Part shown: positions 26,294-33,797 of the stretch, in pieces
How positions within the stretch are numbered: position 1 is the first letter of the stretch
Layout of the letters: each line of letters starts with the position of its first letter
Source of the DNA: Tenacibaculum singaporense
GTDB lineage: Bacteria; Bacteroidota; Bacteroidia; Flavobacteriales; Flavobacteriaceae
Length of the DNA: 64,000 bases
Assembly (NCBI RefSeq): GCF_003867015.1
Contig: NZ_CP032548.1
Location: 3,167,001-3,231,000 of the forward strand
Direction: 5' to 3'
The notes under the pieces: model-generated
The model's input: the letters and a program-made list of their open reading frames with translations, nothing else
Told to the model about the DNA's origin: nothing
The model's database searches: none
Translations under genes and position numbers: made by a program

Positions 26294-26624
26294 ATTTTGT
26301 AATGTATTTGTCGAGTTCTTGTTGTTGCTTGGCTACAATGCTGTGTAGCTTTGTATTCATGTGTTCCAATTGTTCGATATACTGATGTAGTGAACCGATA
26401 CGAGCCATAAAATCACTTTTAATGCTTTCTATCATTTCTGCATTGATGTCAAAGGCTCGTTTGTAATTCTCTAGCTTTTGTAAATCGGCTTTGTAACGTC
26501 TTTCTAGGGCTAGGTTCTTGGCTTCTTGGTGGCGTATCTTCCGCATTTTAAAGCCTGCGAAAAAGGAAAAAACTAGCCCTAAAATACCTGTGATTTTTTC
26601 CCAGTGCATGAGTATAAACTCCAT
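26277..26624 (-). CDS. N-terminal TM plus coiled-coil protein, possible holin-like role
   Basis: 115 residues. A short N terminus, one TM helix (ITGILGLVFSFFAGFKM), then a long charged helix with heptad leucines to the C terminus (residues 30-110). Overlaps the start of the spanin-like gene by 17 bases. In lysis cassettes small TM proteins in this position can be holins, but one helix and a long coiled coil also fit an inner-membrane spanin subunit or a virion protein. Confidence 0.5.
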   Translation of the reverse strand: MEFILMHWEKITGILGLVFSFFAGFKMRKIRHQEAKNLALERRYKADLQKLENYKRAFDINAEMIESIKSDFMARIGSLHQYIEQLEHMNTKLHSIVAKQQQELDKYITKYGKDI

Positions 26625-27103
26625 TAGGTCGTCGTTTTATTCTTTTTCTTATCCTTGGCAATGGCATACATAAACAGTAAGCCTAACAGTCCCATACTGG
26701 CATAGATATAATTGTTATCTCCTTTCTTATTAGCGGTTATCACTACTTCTGATAGTAGTTCCGAGCTTTCCTGCAACGTGATGGTGGCAGGTAGTTTTGA
26801 GGCTGCTATTTGTAGGGTATCATAGCCCACAAAGGAAATGTGTATCACATCGGTAGGACTGGCATACAATTGAAATGCTCCGTTTGCATCGGGTGTTGTT
26901 CCTTTTTTGGTTTGGGTATTGTACACATTGACAAGCCCTGCTTCAAAGGGTTTTCCTGTGCTTCCGTTGATAATGATTCCGCTGATTAATTGTTGTGCTG
27001 TTGTATTCATCGTACATCCGCAATTTTTTTTCGTGTCAAATTCTTCTTGGGCTTGTTGGGTGTCGGGACATGCCAACCCGTAAATTGGTAAACTTGCTTC
27101 CAT
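26624..27103 (-). CDS. Carboxypeptidase-like regulatory domain protein with C-terminal TM
   Basis: 159 residues. After a Cys-containing N terminus comes a CarboxypepD_reg-like beta-sandwich (QLISGIIINGSTGKPFEAGLVNVYN and FQLYASPTDVIHISFVGYD), ending SELLSEVVITANKK as in the start of SusC-type receptors, then one TM helix (YIYASMGLLGLLFMYAIA) and a KDKKKNK tail. The domain is normally at the N terminus of TonB receptors; here it is free and membrane anchored. An internal ATG at 27010 is an alternative start. In this operon it may be a virion membrane protein that meets host receptors. Confidence 0.6.
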   Translation of the reverse strand: MEASLPIYGLACPDTQQAQEEFDTKKNCGCTMNTTAQQLISGIIINGSTGKPFEAGLVNVYNTQTKKGTTPDANGAFQLYASPTDVIHISFVGYDTLQIAASKLPATITLQESSELLSEVVITANKKGDNNYIYASMGLLGLLFMYAIAKDKKKNKTTT

Positions 27104-27125
27104 TGTTCTTTTTCATTTTTTTTGT

Positions 27126-27704
27126 TTAAAAGGGCATGTCTGCGCTTTGTACTAGTTGTTTGATTTGGTGGTATAATTGCCTGTCCCACGTCTCTGAAAT
27201 CTCTGCTTTAAGCCAGTAGATTAAATCGTAATCGTCCGCAAGCTTTTTATCGAGCCATACCGTTGGGGTTTTGCCTCCCATCCGTTTTCTTCTACCAAAG
27301 GTTTTATACACGAGCCTAAAGTCATCGCCTGTTTGTAGTTTGTCAAAGACTTGTTTTACTTTGGCTTCATCGGTGGCAGGAAGTCCAAAAGCGGTGTCGT
27401 TAAAAGCATCTAGTAAGGACTTGGCTAAAATCTTCGCTTGTTCTTTATTGATGCTTAGCTTTCCTGTGTTGATGTGTAGGTCTGCTTCGATATGGTCGTT
27501 TGCTACGTCTTGAAAGACTTCGGTTACCGCATCGGCTGATTGTTTGAGCCTTTTGTATAGGAAATACGCTACGACACTTCCGCCTGCTACTAGCAGTAGC
27601 GGTTTGTTGGCTAGTAAAAAGGCACTGGCTTCGTTGGCTTTGCTAACGGCTTTTTTAGCGTTGTTTCGGGTGGCAACTTTTGATACACTTGTTTTCTTTT
27701 TCAT
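27126..27704 (-). CDS. Single-TM protein of the phage-like operon, unknown
   Basis: About 193 residues from the ATG at 27704, which has AGGAG 12 bases upstream; a longer frame from 27782 would overlap the preceding small gene. Basic N terminus, one TM helix (LLLVAGGSVVAYFLYKRL, about residues 29-46), then a soluble domain with ILAKSLLDAFNDTAFGLPATDE and DFRLVYKTFGRRKR. This ATDE...FG-R pattern resembles annexin-like repeats in Bacteroidota phage proteins, but the function is unknown. Confidence 0.6.
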   Translation of the reverse strand: MKKKTSVSKVATRNNAKKAVSKANEASAFLLANKPLLLVAGGSVVAYFLYKRLKQSADAVTEVFQDVANDHIEADLHINTGKLSINKEQAKILAKSLLDAFNDTAFGLPATDEAKVKQVFDKLQTGDDFRLVYKTFGRRKRMGGKTPTVWLDKKLADDYDLIYWLKAEISETWDRQLYHQIKQLVQSADMPF

Positions 27705-27739
27705 CGCTTTTTTTTTCTCCTGTATCTTGTTGTTGCTTT

Positions 27740-27895
27740 CTACCTTAAAAAGCTCTTGACTGCGCCGTATTTTATCGGGCATGCAAAGTAGCTTTGTGCT
27801 TCTTTATGACTGGATAGTTCTGCTAGTCGTATCAATACTTTTTCTGGTAATTTTTCTAATTGGGCAATGGCTTCTTTTTTAGTTTGTATCTTCAT
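27740..27895 (-). CDS. Small 51-residue protein of the phage-like operon
   Basis: MKIQTKKEAIAQLEKLPEK..., a short, mostly helical protein ending VKSFLR. It overlaps the 3' end of the upstream 272-residue gene by 17 bases and ends 35 bp before the next start, so it is packed like its neighbours. No family recognised; its reality is supported mainly by gene packing. Confidence 0.45.
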   Translation of the reverse strand: MKIQTKKEAIAQLEKLPEKVLIRLAELSSHKEAQSYFACPIKYGAVKSFLR

Positions 27896-28697
27896 GGTGC
27901 TCTTGTTGTTGTTCGATAATCTGTGCTACTTGTGTGATTAAATCTTCTTGCCAGTTGTCAAGCAAATAGTTAAAAAACATCACTTGTTCGTCGGTGGCAG
28001 TGGGAAGCTTTTGTACAAAGGCTTTTTGTATGGGCGAAACATTCGGGCTTGCTAACTGGCTCGGATGTCCTACGGCATTACCTCCTGAAGCTTCTAAGAT
28101 TTTAGGAAGCATCCCGCCCAAGGTTTCCATCGTCTTTTCAAAGGCGGGCGTTTCTAAAAAGCTTTTTTTCTTCAGTAGTTCTCGTTCGACTCTGAGTTCT
28201 TCTCGTTCTTTTGCTGTCTCCAACTTAATGGTGAGTGAGCTATTGGTTTCTTCTAATACTCGATTGCGAGAACGCAGGTCTTTGACGGTTTCTTTTAGCT
28301 CTTGTACTTGTTCTTTATAGTCTGCCGAACGTTCTGCTTGTACCATCTTTGCCATCAGCTCTGGCGCTCCTAAAAAGGCAGTGGTAGGGTCGGTAGCATT
28401 CATATCTTGGGTTAATTTTTCTGTGAGTGTTTGTAGCGTGTGATAGGTGGTCTTCCCATCCTTGGTATAGGTTTTTTGTAGGGTAAAGACCACCGCTCCG
28501 CTAAATCCTTTTTCGGGTAAGGCTTGTAAAAATTGGGCTATCGAACCGTATTTGCTTTCAATATCTTCTAAGGTAAAGGCGTACTTCTGCGCAGAAGTAG
28601 ACTTGACAAGTTTTATGCCGTTACTCGATACCTTGATAACATGATTGCTTCCTCCTTGTAGGTGGTTTTCTACGATGTTCGATAATTGATTATTCAC
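27879..28697 (-). CDS. Coiled-coil structural-type protein, unknown
   Basis: 272 residues without signal or TM helix. A beta-rich N terminus (NHVIKVSSNGIKLVK) is followed by a strong coiled coil (residues about 130-180, VQELKETVKDLRSRNRVLEE) and a Gly/Ser-containing linker, then a helical C terminus ending in QQQEHHEDTN. It overlaps the next upstream gene by eight bases. In context it may be a scaffolding or spike-linked protein. Confidence 0.55.
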   Translation of the reverse strand: MNNQLSNIVENHLQGGSNHVIKVSSNGIKLVKSTSAQKYAFTLEDIESKYGSIAQFLQALPEKGFSGAVVFTLQKTYTKDGKTTYHTLQTLTEKLTQDMNATDPTTAFLGAPELMAKMVQAERSADYKEQVQELKETVKDLRSRNRVLEETNSSLTIKLETAKEREELRVERELLKKKSFLETPAFEKTMETLGGMLPKILEASGGNAVGHPSQLASPNVSPIQKAFVQKLPTATDEQVMFFNYLLDNWQEDLITQVAQIIEQQQEHHEDTN

Positions 28698-28989
28698 AAT
28701 ATAAATACCTTACTATGGCTTTTTTAAAGGGTGTTGTTTGTACGGCTGTGAGTGCTGGGTATTCTGAAAATTCAAAGCGTATCAAGCCGTCTACAATTGG
28801 ATGATTGGTGTTTATTACAAAAGGGGCTTGGGCAGTGATTCGCTGTCCTGAACCGTCTTTGATAAGCAAAGGGACACTTAGCTCGTGTGGGTGTATTTCA
28901 AGCTTTACAACACCTTTGCAATCGTTCTTCTCGGAAAAGTTTATCTCAAAATCATCGGTAAACTGTTCGCTGTGGTATATGGTCTTCAT
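28690..28989 (-). CDS. Small beta-rich protein, unknown
   Basis: About 99 residues from MKTIYHSEQF; an ATG three codons earlier is an alternative start. Alternating hydrophobic strands (GVVKLEIHPHELSVPLLIKDG, GLIRFEFSEYP) and the final KKAIVRYLYCE suggest a beta sandwich. No family recognised. It follows the 141-residue gene almost without gap and may be a minor virion protein. Confidence 0.5.
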   Translation of the reverse strand: MKTIYHSEQFTDDFEINFSEKNDCKGVVKLEIHPHELSVPLLIKDGSGQRITAQAPFVINTNHPIVDGLIRFEFSEYPALTAVQTTPFKKAIVRYLYCE

Positions 28990-28991
28990 TC

Positions 28992-29417
28992 TTAGCACGG
29001 GTTAGGGGCTTCTATCTCAAAAATGAACTCGCCACAAATGGGTCTGCTTCCTAGGGTTTCCCAACTGATAGTCACTCGTTCGTTTTTGCTTTCAAAGTCA
29101 AGTTCTTTAAAGCCCTCGTTATAGCCGCCGCTTTTGTGTTCATAGTCTTTGATGTCCGTAGTCTCAGTCAGCAAATGTCCTCTACTGTCTTTCAGGGTAA
29201 TGTCTGTTTGAGAAATTCCAAAAGGAACTAATCTCGACATCGTTTCTCCTGTGGGCATACCTGTGTCCATAGGGGGCATATAGGAGATAAAATACACTCC
29301 GATTACTTTTCCTGTGGGGATGGTGTCACTGACCTCATTTTGTAAGAGTTCTTGAGGGGGAAGATTGGTCTTTAAAAGGTCTTTGTTGATTTTTATGCGT
29401 TTGTATATCTTTTTCAT
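28992..29417 (-). CDS. Beta-rich protein, possible second capsid or spike component
   Basis: 141 residues, basic N terminus then beta-rich (GKVIGVYFISYMPPMDTG, RPICGEFIFEIEAPNPC). No signal or TM helix. It directly follows the candidate capsid gene, from which it is separated by a strong hairpin. A jelly-roll-type fold is possible but cannot be shown without structure prediction. Confidence 0.5.
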   Translation of the reverse strand: MKKIYKRIKINKDLLKTNLPPQELLQNEVSDTIPTGKVIGVYFISYMPPMDTGMPTGETMSRLVPFGISQTDITLKDSRGHLLTETTDIKDYEHKSGGYNEGFKELDFESKNERVTISWETLGSRPICGEFIFEIEAPNPC

Positions 29418-29433
29418 CTTTGGTGCTTGTGGT

Positions 29434-29465
29434 TACACTTTGCGCTTGTCTTAGCGCAAAGTGTA
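29434..29465. terminator. Strong hairpin without U tract, after the candidate capsid gene
   Basis: TACACTTTGCGC and GCGCAAAGTGTA form a perfect 12-bp stem around an 8-base loop, 16 bp after the stop of the 195-residue gene. The minus-strand sequence after it (ACCACAAGCACC) has no T run. It is therefore more likely an mRNA-stabilising or processing hairpin than a full terminator. Confidence 0.6.
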
Positions 29466-29480
29466 GTTATAAAAATGAGC

Positions 29481-30068
29481 TTAGCGTTTTTGATAGGTCG
29501 CAAATCCTGATAAGCGTGCAGAAGCGAACAGGGCTTTTCCGTCTTCTAACGTGATTTTTGCACCTTCTGGGTATTGGATTTCGATTTCGGTAATGGTGTC
29601 GTCTTCCAACAGGGCAAATGAGCCTAATTTGAAATAATGGTTACCGCTTTCGGTAGCGCCTAAAATGTCACAAATTGGTAATTCAATCAGGATTTCATTT
29701 TTTTGCTTGACTACAACCATTGATTGCATTAAGGTGTTCGGGACTTTAGCAATGCTATAGGCAATGTCTTGCTCTGGTTTGCTGGCATCGTCAATAGCGC
29801 ATTTAAACGTGATGCCATTGGCTACAAACACACGTCCTTTGACTAGGGAGTTCCCATCAAAATTGGTAACGCCTCTTTTGGCTACTGACGAACCTGTTAA
29901 CAGGGACACTGTACCGCCTACATCTACTTTCTTGTTGGCGTATAAAAAGCTTGGCATGGGCTTCATCGCACTGATGTTCCACTTTTCGTTTTCTTTGCGT
30001 TTGGAGTTCTTGTATTTTAAATACTCAGTTACTCGTAAATAAGGTTCTTCGTTTCTTAAAAAATTCAT
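29481..30068 (-). CDS. Candidate major capsid protein
   Basis: 195 residues, no signal or TM helix, predominantly beta with glycine turns: VDVGGTVSLLTGSS, LVKGRVFVANGITFKC, EILIELPICDILGA and DTITEIEIQYPEGAKITLEDG. A short strand-turn-strand pattern throughout suits a single jelly roll. It is flanked on both sides by hairpins, has the largest upstream leader in the operon (119 bp) and an A/G-rich ribosome-binding region, all fitting high expression. I do not recognise a capsid family; the call is from fold impression and context. Confidence 0.4.
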   Translation of the reverse strand: MNFLRNEEPYLRVTEYLKYKNSKRKENEKWNISAMKPMPSFLYANKKVDVGGTVSLLTGSSVAKRGVTNFDGNSLVKGRVFVANGITFKCAIDDASKPEQDIAYSIAKVPNTLMQSMVVVKQKNEILIELPICDILGATESGNHYFKLGSFALLEDDTITEIEIQYPEGAKITLEDGKALFASARLSGFATYQKR

Positions 30069-30088
30069 CTTTTTTCTTTTCTTTTTTT

Positions 30089-30173
30089 CTCACTAAGTGA
30101 GCTTTAGCATTACTTTGATACGTTTGTATCTACTGGTTTTTGTTTCACTGAATACCTCGTATTTTTTTCGAGG
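30089..30173 (-). promoter_or_regulatory. Leader with two hairpins before the candidate capsid gene
   Basis: CCTCG and CGAGG pair around a nine-base loop (30155-30173), and CTCACT-A-AGTGAG is a palindrome (30089-30101) about 20 bp before the start codon. These may set up a separate or processed capsid mRNA. I see no clear -7 box between them. Confidence 0.4.
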
Positions 30174-30187
30174 CTATTTTTATTTCT

Positions 30188-30613
30188 TTAGCTATTAAAA
30201 TCTTCTATGGTTTCGTAGGAAATGTCTTCGGAAATTCCATCGTAGTTGGGACTGGTGTAACTTGATAAAAAGTCGGTGCTATCTAGTGCAAAGGGTTCGT
30301 TCCAATTGTCATAAGGAGATCCTAAAGCGGAATGTAATAGCGGACTCTTTTGCAACTTTTCATCTAGCAGTTCTTTGACGAGTTCGCCTGTTTGGGTGAC
30401 GGCTGTTCCCATTGCCATGTCTTGTGCAATGGCTTTGCCTGTGGTTTTCCTGTCTAAATAGGCTGCGCCTAGGACACCTGCTAAGGCTAACATGCCTTTT
30501 TTGAGCTTGGTGTTTTGCATCGGTAGCTTTTTAGCGGTTACACGTGAAAGCATTGCGCCTGCACTCATACTTAGCAAACTGACTACCGAGTTTTCTATTG
30601 ATTCTTTTCTCAT
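30188..30613 (-). CDS. Gly/Ala-rich helical, membrane-associated protein
   Basis: 141 residues. Two moderately hydrophobic helices with small residues (VVSLLSMSAGAMLSRV and KGMLALAGVLGAAYLD), then an acidic soluble tail ending in DISYETIEDFNS. Topology suggests a virion-membrane or scaffold component. No family recognised. Three bases separate it from the upstream gene. Confidence 0.5.
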   Translation of the reverse strand: MRKESIENSVVSLLSMSAGAMLSRVTAKKLPMQNTKLKKGMLALAGVLGAAYLDRKTTGKAIAQDMAMGTAVTQTGELVKELLDEKLQKSPLLHSALGSPYDNWNEPFALDSTDFLSSYTSPNYDGISEDISYETIEDFNS

Positions 30614-30616
30614 CGT

Positions 30617-31036
30617 TTATTTTTTTTGTGTCATTACGTACATTCCTCCTAACAATACGAGTATGCCTGCTCCAACTCCTACATACAACAGCGTGTTGTC
30701 TTTTTTAGGGGGGTGTTGTGTTTGTAATTGTAGCTGCATCATTTTTACCAAGTTGTCTACCGAGGTTTGCTGTGCTTGTGCTTGTTGTTCTAACTTGGCT
30801 ATTAGCATCGGAGCAATGTCCTTGGTTTCGCCATTGGCTTGTTGTACATAGACTGGTTTTCCGTTTCGGGCTTGTTCTATTTGCGACCATGTTCCGCCAA
30901 CGGTATTGATTATTCCCATTAGATTCGCTCCGTCCCAAAATCCATGAAGTCCGCTTGCTTGTGGTTTAGAAAGTGCTTGGCTTTCTAAGGCTTCTTCTTG
31001 TTCGGCAAGCAATAGGTGTGTTTGTAACAAATTCAT
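30617..31036 (-). CDS. Single C-terminal TM protein of the phage-like operon
   Basis: 139 residues: a Gln-rich soluble part (LEQQAQAQQTSVDNLVKMMQ) followed by one TM helix (LLYVGVGAGILVLLGGMYVM) and a TQKK tail. The cytosolic or virion-interior basic tail repeats the topology seen in several neighbours. No family recognised. Confidence 0.55.
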   Translation of the reverse strand: MNLLQTHLLLAEQEEALESQALSKPQASGLHGFWDGANLMGIINTVGGTWSQIEQARNGKPVYVQQANGETKDIAPMLIAKLEQQAQAQQTSVDNLVKMMQLQLQTQHPPKKDNTLLYVGVGAGILVLLGGMYVMTQKK

Positions 31037-31047
31037 CGTTCTTAATT

Positions 31048-31758
31048 TTATACACTTACGGACTTCACCGTTTTGTGAGTTGGACTTTTTTTATTGAGAT
31101 AGACGACTGCGCCTAACAGTGCGATACCTCCTAGTATCAACGGTGCGTTTTCTTTGGCGATTCCTGCAATGCGTTTCTTGTTGGCATTGCTGACCTCGGC
31201 GGGTGTGGCATTAGCTGCTTGGGCTTTTTCATGGTCTCTTTCTGCTTTATACTTTGCAATTTTTTGTTTGACTTGAACAATGCTTTGTTTAATGGCATTG
31301 AGCTTTTGTTGGTTTGCTTTAATCACTGCATTGGCTTCTTTGATACCTTGGGTTTGTTGACGTTCCAAGGTTTGAAAAGCGCCTTTGATATGTCCTAGGG
31401 ACTTTTCTGCATTGCGCAAACTTTCTTCGGCTTTTTTTCTTTTGGAGACTGCCCCGTTACACCAAGCGCCTAAGCCTAACGCATCGGCGATGCCTTCTTC
31501 TTGGACTAATTGTTGTTGTTCGGCTTTTATGGCTTGTTCTAAGCGCCGTACTTCTTTTTTAAGGCTTTCCCATTCGGCGGCTTGTCGTCCGTTTTGGAGT
31601 GCCTTGTACTTGTTGTCCCATTCGGCTTTTTGCGCCCATACGCCTTTGGCTTGGTTGTTCAATCGACTGGCAATTCCATTGGAGGGACAAAAGCCGTCGA
31701 ACCAACCATACAGCCCATACGGAACATAGCTGCCTATGGTGTCAAATTCTTCATTCAT
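31048..31758 (-). CDS. Coiled-coil protein with C-terminal TM helix
   Basis: 236 residues. The N terminus has YGLYGWFDGFCPSNGIASRLNN, then long coiled coils (residues about 55-185) rich in Lys, Glu and Gln, one TM helix (APLILGGIALLGAVVYL) and a basic tail NKKSPTHK. It is packed between two other C-terminally anchored proteins. A stalk or internal membrane-associated virion protein would fit; no family recognised. Confidence 0.55.
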   Translation of the reverse strand: MNEEFDTIGSYVPYGLYGWFDGFCPSNGIASRLNNQAKGVWAQKAEWDNKYKALQNGRQAAEWESLKKEVRRLEQAIKAEQQQLVQEEGIADALGLGAWCNGAVSKRKKAEESLRNAEKSLGHIKGAFQTLERQQTQGIKEANAVIKANQQKLNAIKQSIVQVKQKIAKYKAERDHEKAQAANATPAEVSNANKKRIAGIAKENAPLILGGIALLGAVVYLNKKSPTHKTVKSVSV

Positions 31759-31764
31759 AACTTT

Positions 31765-33312
31765 TTATTTTTTTTGTAAAAACAATACGAGCAAGGCGGA
31801 GGCTGCTGCGCCAATACCTACTTGGATTTTTAATCGTTTGCGCTTTTTGGCTTGTTGGTCTTCTACCACATTTTTTTTAAAGCGTTCTTGATAGTCTCGT
31901 AGAGCTAATTCATTAGCGGTACGTGTATTTTGAGCTTCTTCTTTTAGGTACTGGGTGTAGTTTGCATCGTATCGCAACCATACTTTGTAGAGTTCTCGTT
32001 GTAAGGGTTGTTCGAAATAATACAGCATTTCTCCGCCTAAATGTGCTTTGGCTCGTAAGGCTTTTACTCTGTCTAACAGTGGGGTTATTTCTTTTTCATA
32101 GCTCTTTTCCCGTCCGTCGTTATAGGTTTTTTGTAAATGGGCTAGGTTGTTTACTAACCATTGCTCTGCATTGGCTTCAAATGGAAATATCGGGTCTAGT
32201 CCATAGGTGGATATTTCTTTTCGTAAGACAATAAAGCGGTAGTCGGCTACGATGGGGTTGGTCTCGTTTTCCACCACAAAATAGAGTGTTCTACTATTTA
32301 CATTGGCTGACTTGATAAACTCTTCTACCTTGAAATAAGGAGCATGCTTTTTAAATTCTTCGAAAAAATTATCGATAAATGTTTTTAATTTTTCCGCAAA
32401 GGCTAACGCATGGGCTAGGGTTTCTCCGTCGCAATGTTCATAGGAACTATAAGCGGTTTCGTTACGTAAATGGGCAATGCCTAAGTCTACTTCTTTAAAT
32501 ATTTCGTTGAACAGGTGTTGTGTTCTTGCACGGTTTCTAAAGGTGATGGCTTCGCCTAATTGGGTAATTTTTTGTTGTAGCTTGTCTCGTAAATCACGTC
32601 TGATTTTAAGTTCTACTACTGAGGCATCGTAATACGAACCACTACAGGAGTTCATTTCTTGTATGAATTCACTCACGGCATAGTTCACTAGTTTTCCAAC
32701 GCCTTTTACCAGTTCTCCTCCAATAGCTCCTGATAAGCCTTGGGTTTTTGGGGTCATTAATACATCGTCAGATTGGTGTATGTCCTGTTCTTTGAATGTT
32801 TGTAAGGTGCCGTCTATGGTATAGTACCCGTCGTTTAGGTCAAATGTGTGTTGGTTTTTGGGAACTATCACATATACATGACTGTAACCCTCTCCCTCTT
32901 GTTGTATAACACGTCGCAAGTAGTGTGTAACCCCACAATTTAATAACACACTGCTTGCGAAAATGCTATAACTTTTGCAATCCAATCCCTGTGAGCGAGT
33001 CGCCCAAGCACAGGCAGGGCTACGTAATAATTGGTCGTAAGTATCTATCTTGTATTGTAGATGCTGATACAAAAACTTGTGTAGCTCCTTGCATAATTTT
33101 TGTAAGGGGTGGTTTGCAAATTTTTCTTGGGATAGCTTTTGGGTGTGGTGTTGGTATTTATATACCCACAACGCCATACTCTCAATTGCTACCTTGGTGT
33201 CTCCGTTGGCAATTTTTACACTACTACAGTCGCTATGTGGAAGTAGCTTGTCGTATGTACTTCCTTTTTGGATGGGTCTGTATAAGATGGTATTAATTGC
33301 CTCGGGATTCAC
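31765..33312 (-). CDS. Transglutaminase-like (papain-fold) protein with C-terminal TM helix
   Basis: 515 residues. The N-terminal third has a transglutaminase-like Cys-His-Asp triad: Cys112 in SQGLDCKSYSIFAS, His145 in EGYSHVYVIVP, and Asp167 in YYTIDGTL. A helical middle (about 200-470) and a final TM helix (VGIGAAASALLVLFL) with QKK follow. The domain could be a protease that matures virion proteins, or a cross-linker or peptidoglycan-active entry enzyme. It is the first gene of the leftward late operon, with a 280-bp promoter region upstream. Confidence 0.7.
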   Translation of the reverse strand: MNPEAINTILYRPIQKGSTYDKLLPHSDCSSVKIANGDTKVAIESMALWVYKYQHHTQKLSQEKFANHPLQKLCKELHKFLYQHLQYKIDTYDQLLRSPACAWATRSQGLDCKSYSIFASSVLLNCGVTHYLRRVIQQEGEGYSHVYVIVPKNQHTFDLNDGYYTIDGTLQTFKEQDIHQSDDVLMTPKTQGLSGAIGGELVKGVGKLVNYAVSEFIQEMNSCSGSYYDASVVELKIRRDLRDKLQQKITQLGEAITFRNRARTQHLFNEIFKEVDLGIAHLRNETAYSSYEHCDGETLAHALAFAEKLKTFIDNFFEEFKKHAPYFKVEEFIKSANVNSRTLYFVVENETNPIVADYRFIVLRKEISTYGLDPIFPFEANAEQWLVNNLAHLQKTYNDGREKSYEKEITPLLDRVKALRAKAHLGGEMLYYFEQPLQRELYKVWLRYDANYTQYLKEEAQNTRTANELALRDYQERFKKNVVEDQQAKKRKRLKIQVGIGAAASALLVLFLQKK

Positions 33313-33332
33313 TTCTTTTTCTTTTGCTGAGT

Positions 33333-33527
33333 CAAAAGTACTTGAAGTGTTTTGTGGGGGTTCAGGGTTTGAAAAGCTTCGCTAAGTTATGCTGTAATTA
33401 GCTAACTTTTGGGAGGGTTTGGTAAGATTGGTGAGGGTCTGAAAAACATCGTTCTAGACACTTCTACTCTTAAAAAGAATAGAATGAATAAACTTTTCTA
33501 AATTTAAACTTATACATCATAAGTTTA
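33333..33527 (-). promoter_or_regulatory. Upstream region of the late operon
   Basis: A TACTTTTG box on the minus strand (33340-33333) lies 21 bp before the transglutaminase-like start. G-rich, partly repeated stretches (GGGGGTTCAGGGTTTGAAAA, GGGAGGGTTTGG, GAGGGTCTGAAAA) fill 33355-33445. A 9-bp inverted repeat TAAACTTAT/ATAAGTTTA lies at 33505-33527. The inverted repeat could be an operator or the end of the mercury transcript. Confidence 0.4.
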
Positions 33528-33590
33528 TCTTATATTTTTAAGTGAATATTCATCTTTTTGGATAATTTAAATTCTATTTTTTGTGTTGTA

Positions 33591-33797
33591 TCAACAACAA
33601 CTTTTATTTTCTTGAATTGGTGGGCAAGGTATTGTTCCATATGAACAATAAACACAACAATCTCCTTCGTTTGGTTTTAAAACCGTTTTACAATTATCGC
33701 ATTTATAGAAAAACTGACAAGCGTTTGTTGGCATATTTTCTACTTTTTTATGTCCGCAGTTTGGACAGGTAATTTCTGATTTTAATTGAACTTCCAT
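33591..33797 (-). CDS. GDCC-motif small cysteine-rich protein of mercury cassettes
   Basis: 68 residues with CPNCGHKK, CDNCKTV, then NEGDCCVYCSYGTIPCPP and a final SCC. GDCCVxCSYG proteins accompany MerT-type transporters in Bacteroidota and are thought to bind Hg(II). Its ATG overlaps the merTP stop by one base, so it is cotranslated. Confidence 0.85.
   Translation of the reverse strand: MEVQLKSEITCPNCGHKKVENMPTNACQFFYKCDNCKTVLKPNEGDCCVYCSYGTIPCPPIQENKSCC

Noticed and set aside
27007..27189. A 60-residue minus-strand reading frame
   Set aside because: It overlaps two better-supported genes and has low-complexity Lys/Gln composition with no conserved pattern.
30705..30938. Alternative 77-residue minus-strand frame
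   Set aside because: It lies wholly inside the 139-residue TM protein gene, which has clear topology and packing.
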